Part shown: positions 55,336-63,912 of the stretch, one piece after another
Position numbering within the stretch: position 1 is the first letter of the stretch
How the letters are laid out: every line of letters begins with the position of its first letter
Program-made: the position numbers and the translations under genes
Assembly (NCBI RefSeq): GCF_900182655.1
Contig: NZ_FXTC01000002.1
Coordinates: 558,001 to 622,000, forward strand
Reading direction: 5' to 3'
DNA length: 64,000 bases
From: Chryseobacterium rhizoplanae
Lineage (GTDB): Bacteria; Bacteroidota; Bacteroidia; Flavobacteriales; Weeksellaceae
Notes under the pieces: generated by a model
Databases searched by the model: none
What the model saw: only the letters and a program-made list of their open reading frames with translations
Told to the model about the DNA's origin: nothing

Positions 55336-55899
55336 TTAAATCAGAGAGGTTTCTTTCAATATTTTGTAGACAAGATGGGTAGGAAGCCCCATAATCGTAT
55401 AAAAGCTTCCTGTAAGACTTGTGATCTTTGCCATTCCCAGCCATTCCTGAATACCATAGCTGCCCGCTTTATCGAAAGGCTTATAGTTTTGAATGTAATA
55501 GTTTATTTCTTCATCAGAGAGGCTATCAAGAGTAACATCAGCAACATCCGTTTCTGTAATGGATTTATCTGCAGTTTTGATGGTGATTCCCGTATAAACC
55601 TGATGAGTTTTTCCGGAAAGATTCTGAAGCATTTTGTATGCGTCAGCTTCATCCTTAGGCTTTCCAAGAATCTGATTATCAATAGCTACAACAGTATCAG
55701 CAGTCAACAGAACTTCATCAGCCTCCAGACGTCTGAAAGCATCTGCTTTTAAATCAGACAGGTAAGCCGCAGCTTCTTCTATTTTTATATGTTCCGGAAG
55801 AATTTCTTCACAGTCTATTTTTACAACTTCAAATTCAAAACCCAGGTTGGTAAGAAGCTCTTTTCTTCTTGGCGATTGGGAGGCTAAAAGTAATTTCAT
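55336..55899 (-). CDS. maf: Maf-family nucleoside triphosphate pyrophosphatase
   Basis: A 187-residue house-cleaning enzyme that hydrolyses non-canonical or dTTP/UTP-type nucleotides. It opens with LLASQSPRRKELLTNLGFEFE and has ADTVVAIDNQILGKPKDEADAYKMLQNLSGKTHQVYTG. The catalytic aspartate is in ADTVV, and the C-terminal GSYGIQEWLGMAKITSLTGSFYTIMGLP is typical. The ATG at 55899 gives the family length. The longer upstream start would overlap the KdsC-like gene and is less likely. The stop of that neighbour is only eight bases upstream. Confidence 0.93.
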   Translation of the reverse strand: MKLLLASQSPRRKELLTNLGFEFEVVKIDCEEILPEHIKIEEAAAYLSDLKADAFRRLEADEVLLTADTVVAIDNQILGKPKDEADAYKMLQNLSGKTHQVYTGITIKTADKSITETDVADVTLDSLSDEEINYYIQNYKPFDKAGSYGIQEWLGMAKITSLTGSFYTIMGLPTHLVYKILKETSLI

Positions 55900-55906
55900 A
55901 CCGTAC

Positions 55907-56425
55907 TTATACAGATTGAGTGTTATCATCATGCCAGTTGCCCTGAACCTTCATTACCTGTTCTATCACATCGCGTACTGCTCCGGTTCCACCTTTTTTC
56001 GGAGAAATATAATCTGAGATTCCTTTTACTTCAGGGACTGCATTTTCAGGACATGCTGCAATAGCTGAGCTTTCCATAATATGAATATCCGGAAGATCAT
56101 CACCCATGGTAAGAATTTCTTCATTTTTAAGATTGTGTTTCTTCTTAAAATCTTCAAAATCATCTATTTTATTGTGAGATTTCGGGTAATAATCCTGAAT
56201 ACCCAGGTAATTGATTCTGTGTTTTACCATTTCATCATTTCCCCCGGTAATCACTCCGATCAAGTAGTTGTTTTTTAATGCTTTCACTACTGCATATCCG
56301 TCCAGAACATTCATTACCCTGCACATATTTCCTCCGGGAAGCAGATAAACACTTCCGTCTGTGAAAACTCCATCAACATCAAATACAAATGCTTTAATAT
56401 CTTTTAATTTCTCTTTATAGCTCAT
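55907..56425 (-). CDS. KdsC-like HAD phosphatase
   Basis: A 172-residue HAD phosphatase of the KdsC type, which removes phosphate from KDO-8-phosphate in lipopolysaccharide core synthesis. The nucleophile motif FVFDVDGVFTDGSVYLLPGG is at residues 12-31. Thr/Lys motifs GVITGGND and later the GDDLPDIHIM loop complete the site. No cap domain is present, as in KdsC tetramers. It overlaps the upstream DUF2520 gene by 11 bases, and maf follows within eight. Confidence 0.92.
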   Translation of the reverse strand: MSYKEKLKDIKAFVFDVDGVFTDGSVYLLPGGNMCRVMNVLDGYAVVKALKNNYLIGVITGGNDEMVKHRINYLGIQDYYPKSHNKIDDFEDFKKKHNLKNEEILTMGDDLPDIHIMESSAIAACPENAVPEVKGISDYISPKKGGTGAVRDVIEQVMKVQGNWHDDNTQSV

Positions 56426-57164
56426 ACATTTTCTGAATAGAATGATTCATTGTTTTATAAATTTCAAGACTTTCGTCTTTTAATAACTGTTCATGCAGCT
56501 GTAAAATTCTTACATCATTTCTCACTGCCGGTCCTGTTTGGGCCTGCCTGGGTTCTATTTCATAAATTTTCTGAACCGTTTCATCAATCAGCGGTAAGAA
56601 ATAATCAAACGGAATTTCCTGAGAATCCGAAATTTCTTTAGCCCTGGAAAAAAGATGATTCACAAAATTGCAGGCGAAAACAGCTGTCAAGTGAATATAT
56701 TTTCTTTTTTCGTGGCTGCTTTCCATTACTTTCTCTGAAACCTGTGAAGCAAGGTCAAGCAATATTTTCTGGTCTTCTTCATTTTCAGCTTCTACAAAAA
56801 ACGGAATTTTTTCATATTCCAGTTCTTTTGACTTAGAAAAAGTCTGTAAAGGGTAGAAGCTGGCTTTCCGGTACTCACCAGACAAAACTTCTTTTGGAAG
56901 CGATCCGGAAGTATGGGCAACCAAACAATCTTTTTTGGTAATGATCTTTGAAACTTCTTCTACAGAATGATCACTTACACAGATGATATAAAGATCTGCC
57001 TCCTCCAGATGATCTGTGGAATACGGAATATTTAATTCTTCTGAAATTTTACTTAATTCTTTTTCGTTCCTGCCAAAAATCTGGGCCAGGGGAATGCTTT
57101 TCAAAGTGAAAGCTTTTGCCATATGATAGGCAACATTTCCGGAACCGATAATTACAATTTGCAT
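56415..57164 (-). CDS. Rossmann-fold protein, DUF2520 family
   Basis: A 249-residue protein. An N-terminal NAD(P)-binding Rossmann domain begins MQIVIIGSGNVAYHMAKAF and is followed by a helical DUF2520 domain (about 125-235, KRKYIHLTAVFACNFVNHLFSRAKEI). The fold recalls pyrroline-carboxylate reductase and 6-phosphogluconate dehydrogenase-like enzymes, but the reaction is unknown. The start at 57164 coincides with the glycine motif. The unconserved upstream extension is rejected. It overlaps the KdsC-like gene by 11 bases, so the three genes DUF2520, kdsC-like and maf form one unit. Confidence 0.88.
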   Translation of the reverse strand: MQIVIIGSGNVAYHMAKAFTLKSIPLAQIFGRNEKELSKISEELNIPYSTDHLEEADLYIICVSDHSVEEVSKIITKKDCLVAHTSGSLPKEVLSGEYRKASFYPLQTFSKSKELEYEKIPFFVEAENEEDQKILLDLASQVSEKVMESSHEKRKYIHLTAVFACNFVNHLFSRAKEISDSQEIPFDYFLPLIDETVQKIYEIEPRQAQTGPAVRNDVRILQLHEQLLKDESLEIYKTMNHSIQKMYEL

Positions 57165-57286
57165 ATAACAAATATAAGATATTAAGCTGAGCCGGGAAAG
57201 GAAGAGGGACTCAGAAATCCTGACTTTCAATATGGGCACGTTTATTGCGTAAGTGTCTCATATTATTTTAAATATTTAATTGAAAA

Positions 57287-57319
57287 TTGAAGATTTAATT
57301 TAACTTTCAGTTATTTTTG
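57287..57319 (+). promoter_or_regulatory. Promoter of the ECF sigma operon
   Basis: TTG (57287-57289), a 22-bp spacer and TATTTTTG (57312-57319) fit the housekeeping Bacteroidota consensus. The start codon is 26 bases downstream. Confidence 0.55.
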
Positions 57320-57345
57320 TAATCCAAAACAATGTAAGGCATCTT

Positions 57346-57897
57346 ATGAAGATTAAGGACGCGGAGATTATTTCGTTGATGCAGAATCCACGGACCCAGG
57401 ATAAAGGAGTCCGGGCCTTGATGGATGCCTATCAAAGCAGATTGTACTGGCACATAAGAAGAATTATTGTGGACGGAGATCTTGCACAGGATACTTTGCA
57501 GGAAACTTTTATTAAAGCTTATCAAAATTTTCATCAGTTCAAAAATGATAGCCAGTTGTATACCTGGTTGTACAGAATTGCAACCAATGAAGCATTGCAG
57601 CAGGTGAACAAAATGAAGAAAATGCAGAAAACCGATGAAGATCCGGAGTATCACATGCAGAATCTTGTAGCTGACAATACGGAAGGAGATGCTGAAGAAA
57701 TACAGATTTTGCTGCAGAACGCTATACAAAGCCTGCCTGAAAAGCAGAAACTGGTATTTATGATGCGGTATTATGATGATTTACCCTACGAAGAAATATC
57801 AAAAATTGTAGATATGTCAGTAGGAACTTTGAAAACCAATTATCATTATGCCAAACAAAAAATAGAAGATTATATTAAAGAAAATTACGAAAGATAA
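57346..57897 (+). CDS. ECF-type RNA polymerase sigma factor
   Basis: A 183-residue sigma-70 factor of group 4. Region 2 (about 25-90) contains YQSRLYWHIRRIIVDGDLAQDTLQETFIKAYQNFHQFKNDSQLYTWLYRIATNEAL with the characteristic DxxQETFxK. Region 4 (about 125-180) contains LPEKQKLVFMMRYYDDLPYEEISKIVDMSVGTLKTNYHYAKQKI. Regions 1 and 3 are missing. It is followed by a membrane-anchored protein and a Spy-like periplasmic protein, the classic layout of an envelope-stress sigma operon. The transmembrane protein is the likely anti-sigma factor. Confidence 0.94.
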   Translation: MKIKDAEIISLMQNPRTQDKGVRALMDAYQSRLYWHIRRIIVDGDLAQDTLQETFIKAYQNFHQFKNDSQLYTWLYRIATNEALQQVNKMKKMQKTDEDPEYHMQNLVADNTEGDAEEIQILLQNAIQSLPEKQKLVFMMRYYDDLPYEEISKIVDMSVGTLKTNYHYAKQKIEDYIKENYER

Positions 57898-57914
57898 TTT
57901 TTGACCCAACAAAG

Positions 57915-58457
57915 ATGAAAGAGTTCGACATAGAAAAATTAGAGCGTAAGAACATTTACACAGTTCCTGATAATATGTTTGAAAGTATTCAGGAGAACGT
58001 TATGAATGATATAAAGACAAGTAAAAAAGCACCTGTCTTTAAGCTGAACTGGATGTATGCTGCAGCGGCATCTCTGGCTTTGATCTTTGGAGCAACTTAT
58101 GTTTTCAATTCGGATAATGATTCTGCTCAGAAAGGATTCAATTCTGAAACAGCATATGCTGCCAATACCAAAGAACCCAAAACAGAAGGTGAGCTTGCTT
58201 ACGAAACTTTAAAATCTGATTTAACTTCTGTTGAAAATAATAATCAAACAGTTGAAAATCAAAATAGTAATGATGATTATGCTTATAAAAGTGTAAGCGA
58301 ATCTGAAAAAACAATTGATACACCAAAACCGGTGAAAGCCGTGAAGAAAAAAGAAGAAACACGAATAAATGAATATCTGGATTCGTTTTCTAACTCTGAA
58401 ATTGCAGAGTTAGCAAGTAATTCGACTCAGGACGTTTATTTGGATATTTATAATTAA
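57915..58457 (+). CDS. Predicted membrane-bound anti-sigma factor
   Basis: A 180-residue single-pass protein. Residues 1-45 are a short cytoplasmic segment (KEFDIEKLERKNIYTVPDNMFESIQENVM), residues 46-64 a transmembrane helix (WMYAAAASLALIFGATYVF), and the rest is a polar, low-complexity periplasmic region. It starts 17 bases after the sigma gene. The zinc-binding H-x3-C-x2-C motif of classic ZAS anti-sigma factors is absent. The function is inferred from position and topology only. Confidence 0.7.
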   Translation: MKEFDIEKLERKNIYTVPDNMFESIQENVMNDIKTSKKAPVFKLNWMYAAAASLALIFGATYVFNSDNDSAQKGFNSETAYAANTKEPKTEGELAYETLKSDLTSVENNNQTVENQNSNDDYAYKSVSESEKTIDTPKPVKAVKKKEETRINEYLDSFSNSEIAELASNSTQDVYLDIYN

Positions 58458-58463
58458 AAGAAA

Positions 58464-58973
58464 ATGAAAAAGATATTATTGACGTTTTTGATTATTTATG
58501 GCTTTGGATTAAATGCCCAAAGAACTGATTACGACTGGAAAAAGATGGACCCTAAGCAAAGGAAAGAAGTCATCAATAATCTTTCTCCGGAAGAGAGAAA
58601 AGAGCTCCTGAAGAAATTCAGGAACAACATGATTATGGATAATCTGAATGTCGATCCGGGAGATAAGGCCGAATTTACACAATTGTACAACGAATATCTG
58701 GATAGCCAGAAGCAAATAAAAAGTCAGTTTAACTCAAGCTTTGATCCTGAGACTCTTACAGATGAGGAAGCAAAAGCTAAATTGCAGCAAAGCTTTGAAG
58801 TAGGACAAAAACTGTTGGATAACAGAAAAAAATATGCAGAAAAAATGCAGCAGGTAATTCCCTGCCAGAAAGTTCTGAAGCTGTTTCAATCCGAGAAAAT
58901 GATGAAGGATAAAATGGATGAAAGAAACCCTCACGGAAATCATGATGCTTCGGGACCTAAACAAAACCCATAA
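58464..58973 (+). CDS. Spy/CpxP-like periplasmic protein
   Basis: A 169-residue secreted protein. The signal peptide covers residues 1-18 (cleavage near NAQR). The mature part is helical and charged with LSPEERKELLKKFRNN and related amphipathic stretches, resembling the LTxxQ-type chaperone-adapter proteins that often accompany envelope-stress sigma factors. It begins six bases after the putative anti-sigma gene, so all three are co-transcribed. A terminator follows. It probably senses or buffers misfolded envelope proteins. Confidence 0.72.
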   Translation: MKKILLTFLIIYGFGLNAQRTDYDWKKMDPKQRKEVINNLSPEERKELLKKFRNNMIMDNLNVDPGDKAEFTQLYNEYLDSQKQIKSQFNSSFDPETLTDEEAKAKLQQSFEVGQKLLDNRKKYAEKMQQVIPCQKVLKLFQSEKMMKDKMDERNPHGNHDASGPKQNP

Positions 58974-58995
58974 TAGTTTATTTTTTTAATGTTGG

Positions 58996-59030
58996 ACGGC
59001 TCTTACAGAATTTTCTGTGAGAGCCGTTTA
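58996..59030 (+). terminator. Terminator of the ECF sigma operon
   Basis: A near-perfect stem ACGGCTCTTACAGAA / TTCTGTGAGAGCCGT followed by a T-rich tract. Confidence 0.88.
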
Positions 59031-59069
59031 ATTATTTATCAAAATTTTTAATTTTGCTGAAAAACAAAT

Positions 59070-60095
59070 ATGAAAAAAAGACTGTTATTTTTCCTTTTCC
59101 CTATATTTATTTCTGCTCAAAAATATCAATTTATAGAGCTCAGAAAAAATATAAAAGATAAAAATCATACTGCCGAATCTCTTACATTACTTGACAGAAG
59201 AGAGGATAAATTCATTGGAATTGTATCTCATAGAAAAGACCCCTATGAAGTAAAATTTGAAAAGGATGATCTGGAAAAATTATTTTCAGACTGGTTTATA
59301 GAATATAATAAAGAGCGTGGAAGTAATCAATATTTCTTTATGCTGGAGCATTTAAAAGTTGAAGATATACCAACGGAAAGATCAATTAAGGGGCATTTGG
59401 AGATGCGGATAGCAACTTTTCTTAAAAAAAATAATCAATATTATTTTCTTAAAAAAAATAGAATTTCAAAAGATTATCAACAGAAAGATCACGCTTATAT
59501 TACAAGAGCAATAGCTGCCAGTATATCAGCAGAATTTTCTAATATAATAAAGGATTCTTACGATATAAAAGAATTGAATATTCCAATTTCTGAGACGGAT
59601 ATGGAAAATTATGAAAAGGTAATATCTGAAAAATTGCCAATTTTTAGTTCAGTGTCTTTTGCAGATGGTGTTTATAAAGATTATGAATCATTTGCAATGC
59701 AAAAGCCGGATAAAGAGCTTATGGTTCGAAAGAATAAAGACGGGGTAATTAAAGGAGTGAAAAGAGTTGATGATTATGATAATTTAAACAGAGAAGTTTT
59801 TGCAGTTGTTGATAATGGACTTGCCTATAAAAAAACACCCACCAGTCTCATTGAAATTGAAAAAGATAATAATGGTTTCTTTATAATGGCATCCGAAGAG
59901 GAGTTATTTCCACAGAATAATACAATGACTATTGCAGGAGCAGCGTCCTTTGGTATAATAGGAGGTATAATAGGTGCTGTAATAGATGTTGCTTCTTCAA
60001 AAGCCCGCAAACAGAATGCAAAGTATTATAGAGTGGGAATTGATGCGCTCACAGGGGAGTATATTCTACCAGAAAATTTTGGTAGATCAAAGTAA
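59070..60095 (+). CDS. Secreted protein with Gly-rich hydrophobic segment, unknown
   Basis: A 341-residue protein with a signal peptide (residues 1-16, ISAQ-K). The mature region is charged, with alternating short strands and helices (LTLLDRREDKFIGIVSHRKDPYEVKFEKDDLEKLF), and I recognise no family. Near the C-terminus (about 287-307) is a glycine-zipper-like hydrophobic segment AGAASFGIIGGIIGAVIDV, followed by a basic tail. That feature recalls envelope-associated Gly-zipper proteins, but a domain assignment is not supported. It is a single gene between the sigma operon and lepA. Confidence 0.65.
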   Translation: MKKRLLFFLFPIFISAQKYQFIELRKNIKDKNHTAESLTLLDRREDKFIGIVSHRKDPYEVKFEKDDLEKLFSDWFIEYNKERGSNQYFFMLEHLKVEDIPTERSIKGHLEMRIATFLKKNNQYYFLKKNRISKDYQQKDHAYITRAIAASISAEFSNIIKDSYDIKELNIPISETDMENYEKVISEKLPIFSSVSFADGVYKDYESFAMQKPDKELMVRKNKDGVIKGVKRVDDYDNLNREVFAVVDNGLAYKKTPTSLIEIEKDNNGFFIMASEEELFPQNNTMTIAGAASFGIIGGIIGAVIDVASSKARKQNAKYYRVGIDALTGEYILPENFGRSK

Positions 60096-60252
60096 AAATA
60101 ATTCCGTTTTTGGATTTTGAATACCATTTTTCCATTCAAATTTTCATTGATAAAATAAGTAGCCGAAAGAGTTTTAATTTAATATTTTTAAGTTGAATGA
60201 TAAGTTAATTTATGCTTCTAAATTATGTGTGATAAATTCACTTTCATTTTCT

Positions 60253-60260
60253 TATCTTTG
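60253..60260 (+). promoter_or_regulatory. -7 box of the lepA promoter
   Basis: TATCTTTG is a perfect TAnnTTTG match 19 bases before the lepA start codon. No clear -33 TTTG is seen at the usual distance. Confidence 0.5.
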
Positions 60261-60279
60261 CAAATTACAAGATTCTTAA

Positions 60280-62076
60280 ATGAAAAACATACGAAATTTT
60301 TGCATAATCGCTCATATCGACCACGGTAAAAGTACCCTGGCAGACCGTCTATTGGAGTACACGAATACGGTTACCCAAAGAGAACTTCAGTCTCAGACGC
60401 TTGATGATATGGATTTGGAGAAAGAACGTGGGATTACCATCAAGTCACACGCCATCCAGATGGATTATGAGTATAAAGGAGAAAAATATATTCTAAACCT
60501 TATTGATACACCGGGACACGTTGACTTTTCTTACGAAGTATCCCGTTCTATTGCGGCCTGTGAAGGTGCTCTTCTTATCGTAGATGCTGCACAGAGTATT
60601 CAGGCACAAACCATCAGTAACCTTTATTTGGCATTGGAAAATGATTTAACAATTATTCCTATTCTGAATAAAATTGACCTTCCGTCTGCCAATCCTGAAG
60701 AAGTAACCGATGAGATTATGAACCTTATCGGATGTGAATATGAAGATGTATTGAGAGTTTCCGGGAAAACAGGAGAAGGTGTTCATCATCTTCTGGAGCA
60801 GATCGTAGAAAGAATTCCTGCACCGGTAGGAAATCCTGACGGACCACTTCAAGCTTTGATTTTTGACTCGGTATACAACCCATTCAGAGGAATTGAAGCC
60901 TATTTCAAAGTAGTGAACGGAAGCATTTCTAAAAATGAGAAGATTAAATTTTTCGCAACCGGAAAAGAATATGGAGCTGATGAGGTAGGTACACTAAAAC
61001 TGAAGCAGGTTCCAAAGAAAACAATTCAATGTGGAGATGTAGGATATCTGGTTTCAGGGATTAAAGATGCCCGTGAAGTAAAAGTAGGAGATACCATTAC
61101 TTCTTTTGAAAAACCAGCTGATGGACCGATTGACGGATTTGAGGAAGTAAAGCCAATGGTATTTGCCGGTATTTACCCAATTGATTCTGAGGATTTTGAA
61201 GAGCTTAGATTCTCCCTTGAAAAATTAAGACTGAATGATGCTTCTCTGGTTTTCGAACCAGAAAGTTCTGCTGCTCTTGGTTTTGGTTTCCGTTGCGGAT
61301 TCTTAGGAATGCTTCACATGGAAATTGTTCAGGAACGTCTTGACAGAGAGTTCAATATGAACGTGATCACTACGGTACCGAACGTATCTTATTTTGGATA
61401 TACTAAAAAAGAACCTGAAGTTCCGATTCTGATCAACAACCCATCAGAAATGATGGATCCTTCAACGATGGATAGAGTAGAAGAACCTTTCATCAAAGCT
61501 TCAATCATTACAAAATCTGATTTCGTTGGAGCAGTAATGACTTTGTGTATTGAAAAGAGAGGTGAGATCGTTAACCAGAGTTATTTAACATCAGAAAGAG
61601 TGGAATTGATTTTCAACATGCCTCTTGCTGAAGTTGTATTCGATTTCTATGACAGATTAAAATCAATCTCTAAAGGATATGCTTCGTTTGATTATCACCC
61701 GATCGGATTCAGAGCTTCCAAGCTTGTAAAAATGGATATCCTGATCAATGGTGATATGGTAGATGCATTGTCTTCATTGATTCACGATTCTAATGCTTAT
61801 TACATTGGTAAAAGAATGTGTGAAAAGCTTCGTGAGCTGATTCCTAGACAACAGTTTGATATTGCTGTTCAGGCGGCATTAGGAACTAAAGTAATCGCAA
61901 GAGAAACGATTAAAGCCTTAAGAAAAGACGTTACCGCAAAATGTTACGGTGGGGATATTTCCAGAAAGCGTAAGCTATTGGAAAAGCAGAAAGAAGGTAA
62001 GAAAAAAATGAAGCAGATTGGTAGAGTAGAAGTACCACAGTCAGCATTCATGGCCGTATTAAAACTGAATGACTAA
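60280..62076 (+). CDS. lepA: Elongation factor 4 (LepA)
   Basis: A 598-residue ribosomal back-translocase GTPase. The G1 motif AHIDHGKST is near residue 10, G3 [12 protein letters not shown] near 77, G4 NKID and the downstream domain order of EF-G minus domain IV. The characteristic C-terminal domain ends [41 protein letters not shown], which is diagnostic for LepA. The gene is complete and monocistronic, ending at a hairpin shared with the convergent lipoprotein gene. Confidence 0.97.
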   Translation: MKNIRNFCIIAHIDHGKSTLADRLLEYTNTVTQRELQSQTLDDMDLEKERGITIKSHAIQMDYEYKGEKYILNLIDTPGHVDFSYEVSRSIAACEGALLIVDAAQSIQAQTISNLYLALENDLTIIPILNKIDLPSANPEEVTDEIMNLIGCEYEDVLRVSGKTGEGVHHLLEQIVERIPAPVGNPDGPLQALIFDSVYNPFRGIEAYFKVVNGSISKNEKIKFFATGKEYGADEVGTLKLKQVPKKTIQCGDVGYLVSGIKDAREVKVGDTITSFEKPADGPIDGFEEVKPMVFAGIYPIDSEDFEELRFSLEKLRLNDASLVFEPESSAALGFGFRCGFLGMLHMEIVQERLDREFNMNVITTVPNVSYFGYTKKEPEVPILINNPSEMMDPSTMDRVEEPFIKASIITKSDFVGAVMTLCIEKRGEIVNQSYLTSERVELIFNMPLAEVVFDFYDRLKSISKGYASFDYHPIGFRASKLVKMDILINGDMVDALSSLIHDSNAYYIGKRMCEKLRELIPRQQFDIAVQAALGTKVIARETIKALRKDVTAKCYGGDISRKRKLLEKQKEGKKKMKQIGRVEVPQSAFMAVLKLND

Positions 62077-62089
62077 TTCATTATAAAAT

Positions 62090-62119
62090 AAAAACCGCTT
62101 CAGACGAAGCGGTTTTTTT
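62090..62119. terminator. Bidirectional terminator after lepA
   Basis: A stem AAAAACCGCTTC / GAAGCGGTTTTT with a six-base loop followed by Ts. Confidence 0.9.
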
Positions 62120-62122
62120 GTT

Positions 62123-62767
62123 TTATTTTTTACGGGTATACTTTATTTCCATTGTTTTGTACTCTTTTCCGGTTTTGGAATCAGGACCATACATTTCCAG
62201 CTTTTGATTGTTATCATCTACAAATGTGAAAACCTCCCTGAAATCACAATCTTTCCCAGGTCTTGAAGGATCCGTCATTTTTCCCTTAAATTCAACCGAT
62301 TTTGTGGAAGCATTCCAATCTCCTTCGCTATGCATTATCCCGGTTCCCATATTGTCTATCCATGTGCTGACAAACTTCTTCTTTGCGTTGTCATATCCTA
62401 CAATGCTCATCCCTTCAAAAGGCATTCCCATAAAGTTGCCTTTGTGGTTCGTGATCTGATAACGTCCGCCATACATCATTTTGTTGGTAGCTTCGGATTT
62501 ACTTACCATAGGTTTTCCTCCATTTTCCATCCACATTGTCGTTTCTCCGGTCCAGTTCCCATCAGATTTGGCTAGCATTTTCTGCATTTCTCCCGGAGTG
62601 GCATACTCTGTCCAGTTTTTCATAGCCGTTGCGGAATCTACAGGTTTCCATTCAGAATTTGCTGCAGTAGAATCTGTTTTGTCAGAACTATTGGCCGCTG
62701 TTGTTTTTCCTTTCTCACATGCTGTTAATAAAAAAGCAACGGTGAGAATTGTTAATACATTTTTCAT
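62123..62767 (-). CDS. DUF1579-family lipoprotein
   Basis: A 214-residue lipoprotein (lipobox LLTAC, C17) with a serine/threonine-rich linker and a DUF1579 domain. The family motifs are W-x-G (DGNWTGETTMWME), GGRYQITNHKGNFMGMPFEGMSIVGYDNAKKKFVSTWIDNMGTGIMHSEG and the beta-barrel-like end FREVFTFVDDNNQKLEMYG. DUF1579 is a calycin-like barrel of unknown role. It is convergent with lepA and divergent from the NUDIX gene. Confidence 0.85.
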   Translation of the reverse strand: MKNVLTILTVAFLLTACEKGKTTAANSSDKTDSTAANSEWKPVDSATAMKNWTEYATPGEMQKMLAKSDGNWTGETTMWMENGGKPMVSKSEATNKMMYGGRYQITNHKGNFMGMPFEGMSIVGYDNAKKKFVSTWIDNMGTGIMHSEGDWNASTKSVEFKGKMTDPSRPGKDCDFREVFTFVDDNNQKLEMYGPDSKTGKEYKTMEIKYTRKK

Positions 62768-62832
62768 AATAATTTAGTTTTAAGATGGTTAGAATAATAA
62801 CTTAAAGATAGGAACTTTTATTATAACCGAAA

Positions 62833-62866
62833 TTGTTTTTTAATTTGAGCATAAATCGTAGCTTTG
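62833..62866 (+). promoter_or_regulatory. Promoter of the NUDIX gene
   Basis: TTG (62833-62835), a 23-bp spacer and TAGCTTTG (62859-62866) match the Bacteroidota consensus. The position rules out the more upstream ATG at 62864 as the start. Confidence 0.55.
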
Positions 62867-62883
62867 TGTATTCGTAACGCAAA
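62863..62883. promoter_or_regulatory. Predicted NUDIX-regulator operator, site A
   Basis: The palindrome TTTGTGT, 7-bp spacer, ACGCAAA overlaps the -7 box and ends eight bases before the start codon. It is shared with two sites upstream of the NADAR gene. Confidence 0.6.
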
Positions 62884-62890
62884 TAAATTT

Positions 62891-63586
62891 ATGGAGTCTC
62901 CAAAAAAATTACAGGATATAAAAGTGGCCGTAGATGCCGTTATTTTCGGATATTTTGATAAAAAAGATCTTCAGATCCTTCTGATTAAAAGAAATATTGA
63001 ACCTTTTAAAGGCGGCTGGGCGCTGCCGGGAGGACTTGTGCTTGATGATGAAAGCGTAGATGATGCCGTAAAAAGAGAACTCTATGAAGAGGCAGGCATA
63101 AAGCCCGATTTTCTGGAACAACTCTACACCTTTGGTAATCTGGGCCGCGATCCGAGAAACAGGGTGGTTTCTATAGCTTATCTGGGGCTTGTGAACCCAT
63201 CGTATCATGAACTGTTCGCAGATTCTGATGCCGAAGATGCACAATGGTTTAGTATTAACAAACTTCCTTCAGTGGCATTTGACCACAAAACAATCATTGA
63301 GACTGCGTTAAAAAGGCTTCGTACGAAAATTCAATACCAGCCGATCGGCTTCAATCTTCTCAATGAAGAATTCCCTTTTTCAGACCTTGAAAACCTTTAT
63401 AAAACAATTGTGGGACAGGAAATTGACAGAAGAAATTTCCGTAAGAAAATCATGAGCTACGGACTGCTGAATGAAACCAATAACGTTAAAAAAGAAGGCA
63501 GTGGCAGACCCGGAAAACTTTTTACCTTCAATAAGGAAAAGTATAAAGAGCTTGAAGAACAGGGTTTTTATTTTGAAATTAAATAG
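62891..63586 (+). CDS. NUDIX hydrolase-family regulator (NrtR-like) with C-terminal winged helix
   Basis: A 231-residue protein. The NUDIX domain (about 15-140) keeps an intact box, G-x5-E-x7-R-E-L-x-E-E-x-G-I, in GGLVLDDESVDD followed by RELYEEAGI. The C-terminal 75 residues form a winged-helix-like domain (EIDRRNFRKKIMSYGLLNETNNVKKEGSGRPGKLFTFNKEKY). This NUDIX plus wHTH order is the NrtR layout, in which ADP-ribose-like ligands control DNA binding. The start at 62891 was chosen because the upstream ATG lies within the -7 box. The conserved operator at its own promoter and in front of the NADAR gene suggests autorepression. The intact box leaves open a catalytic role. Confidence 0.88.
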   Translation: MESPKKLQDIKVAVDAVIFGYFDKKDLQILLIKRNIEPFKGGWALPGGLVLDDESVDDAVKRELYEEAGIKPDFLEQLYTFGNLGRDPRNRVVSIAYLGLVNPSYHELFADSDAEDAQWFSINKLPSVAFDHKTIIETALKRLRTKIQYQPIGFNLLNEEFPFSDLENLYKTIVGQEIDRRNFRKKIMSYGLLNETNNVKKEGSGRPGKLFTFNKEKYKELEEQGFYFEIK

Positions 63587-63681
63587 ATTTCTAAACACAA
63601 ACTTCACAAATGTTTTGCACAAATATCCACTAATATTTATGCATTTTTGAAGCAATAGTATAAAATATCAATTGAAAACAT

Positions 63682-63736
63682 TCAATAGGAACGGGCTTCA
63701 GCCCGTTTTTTATGATCAATTCCATCGGCTTTAGCC
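63682..63736 (+). repeat. REP-like cluster, copy 2
   Basis: AACGGGCTTCAGCCCGTT (63690-63707) preceded by TCAATAGG and followed by CGGCTTTAGCC (63726-63736). The core and left flank match copy 1 at 4199-4224 in reverse orientation with one mismatch. Confidence 0.75.
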
Positions 63737-63836
63737 TAAATATCTTAAAGATTTGTACCATTTGTGATAAAAATTGGCCTCCTTCGTGTTTTATAAAATT
63801 AAATTTTTATATCTGAAAATCAATTAATTATATTTA

Positions 63837-63857
63837 TTAGCGTAAAATTAACACAAA
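63837..63857. promoter_or_regulatory. Predicted NUDIX-regulator operator, site B
   Basis: The palindrome TTAGCGT, 7-bp spacer, ACACAAA lies just upstream of the -33 box of the NADAR promoter. Confidence 0.6.
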
Positions 63858-63861
63858 TAAA

Positions 63862-63894
63862 TTTGGTGCAAAGACTGATATTATTTTAAATTTG
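63862..63894 (+). promoter_or_regulatory. Promoter of the NADAR gene
   Basis: TTTG (63862-63865), a 21-bp spacer and TAAATTTG (63887-63894). Operator C begins inside the -7 box. Confidence 0.6.
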
Positions 63895-63911
63895 TGTCAA
63901 AATAACGCAAT
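63891..63911. promoter_or_regulatory. Predicted NUDIX-regulator operator, site C
   Basis: The palindrome TTTGTGT, 7-bp spacer, ACGCAAT overlaps the -7 box and ends one base before the NADAR start codon. It is the closest match to site A. Confidence 0.65.
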
Positions 63912-63912
63912 C

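Larger units (their letters stand above)
63587..63912. other. Spacer of 326 bases with REP-like repeat and NADAR promoter
   Basis: The first half holds the second copy of the GGCTNNAGCC palindrome cluster. The second half holds the NADAR promoter and two operator palindromes. No further gene is seen. Confidence 0.7.
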
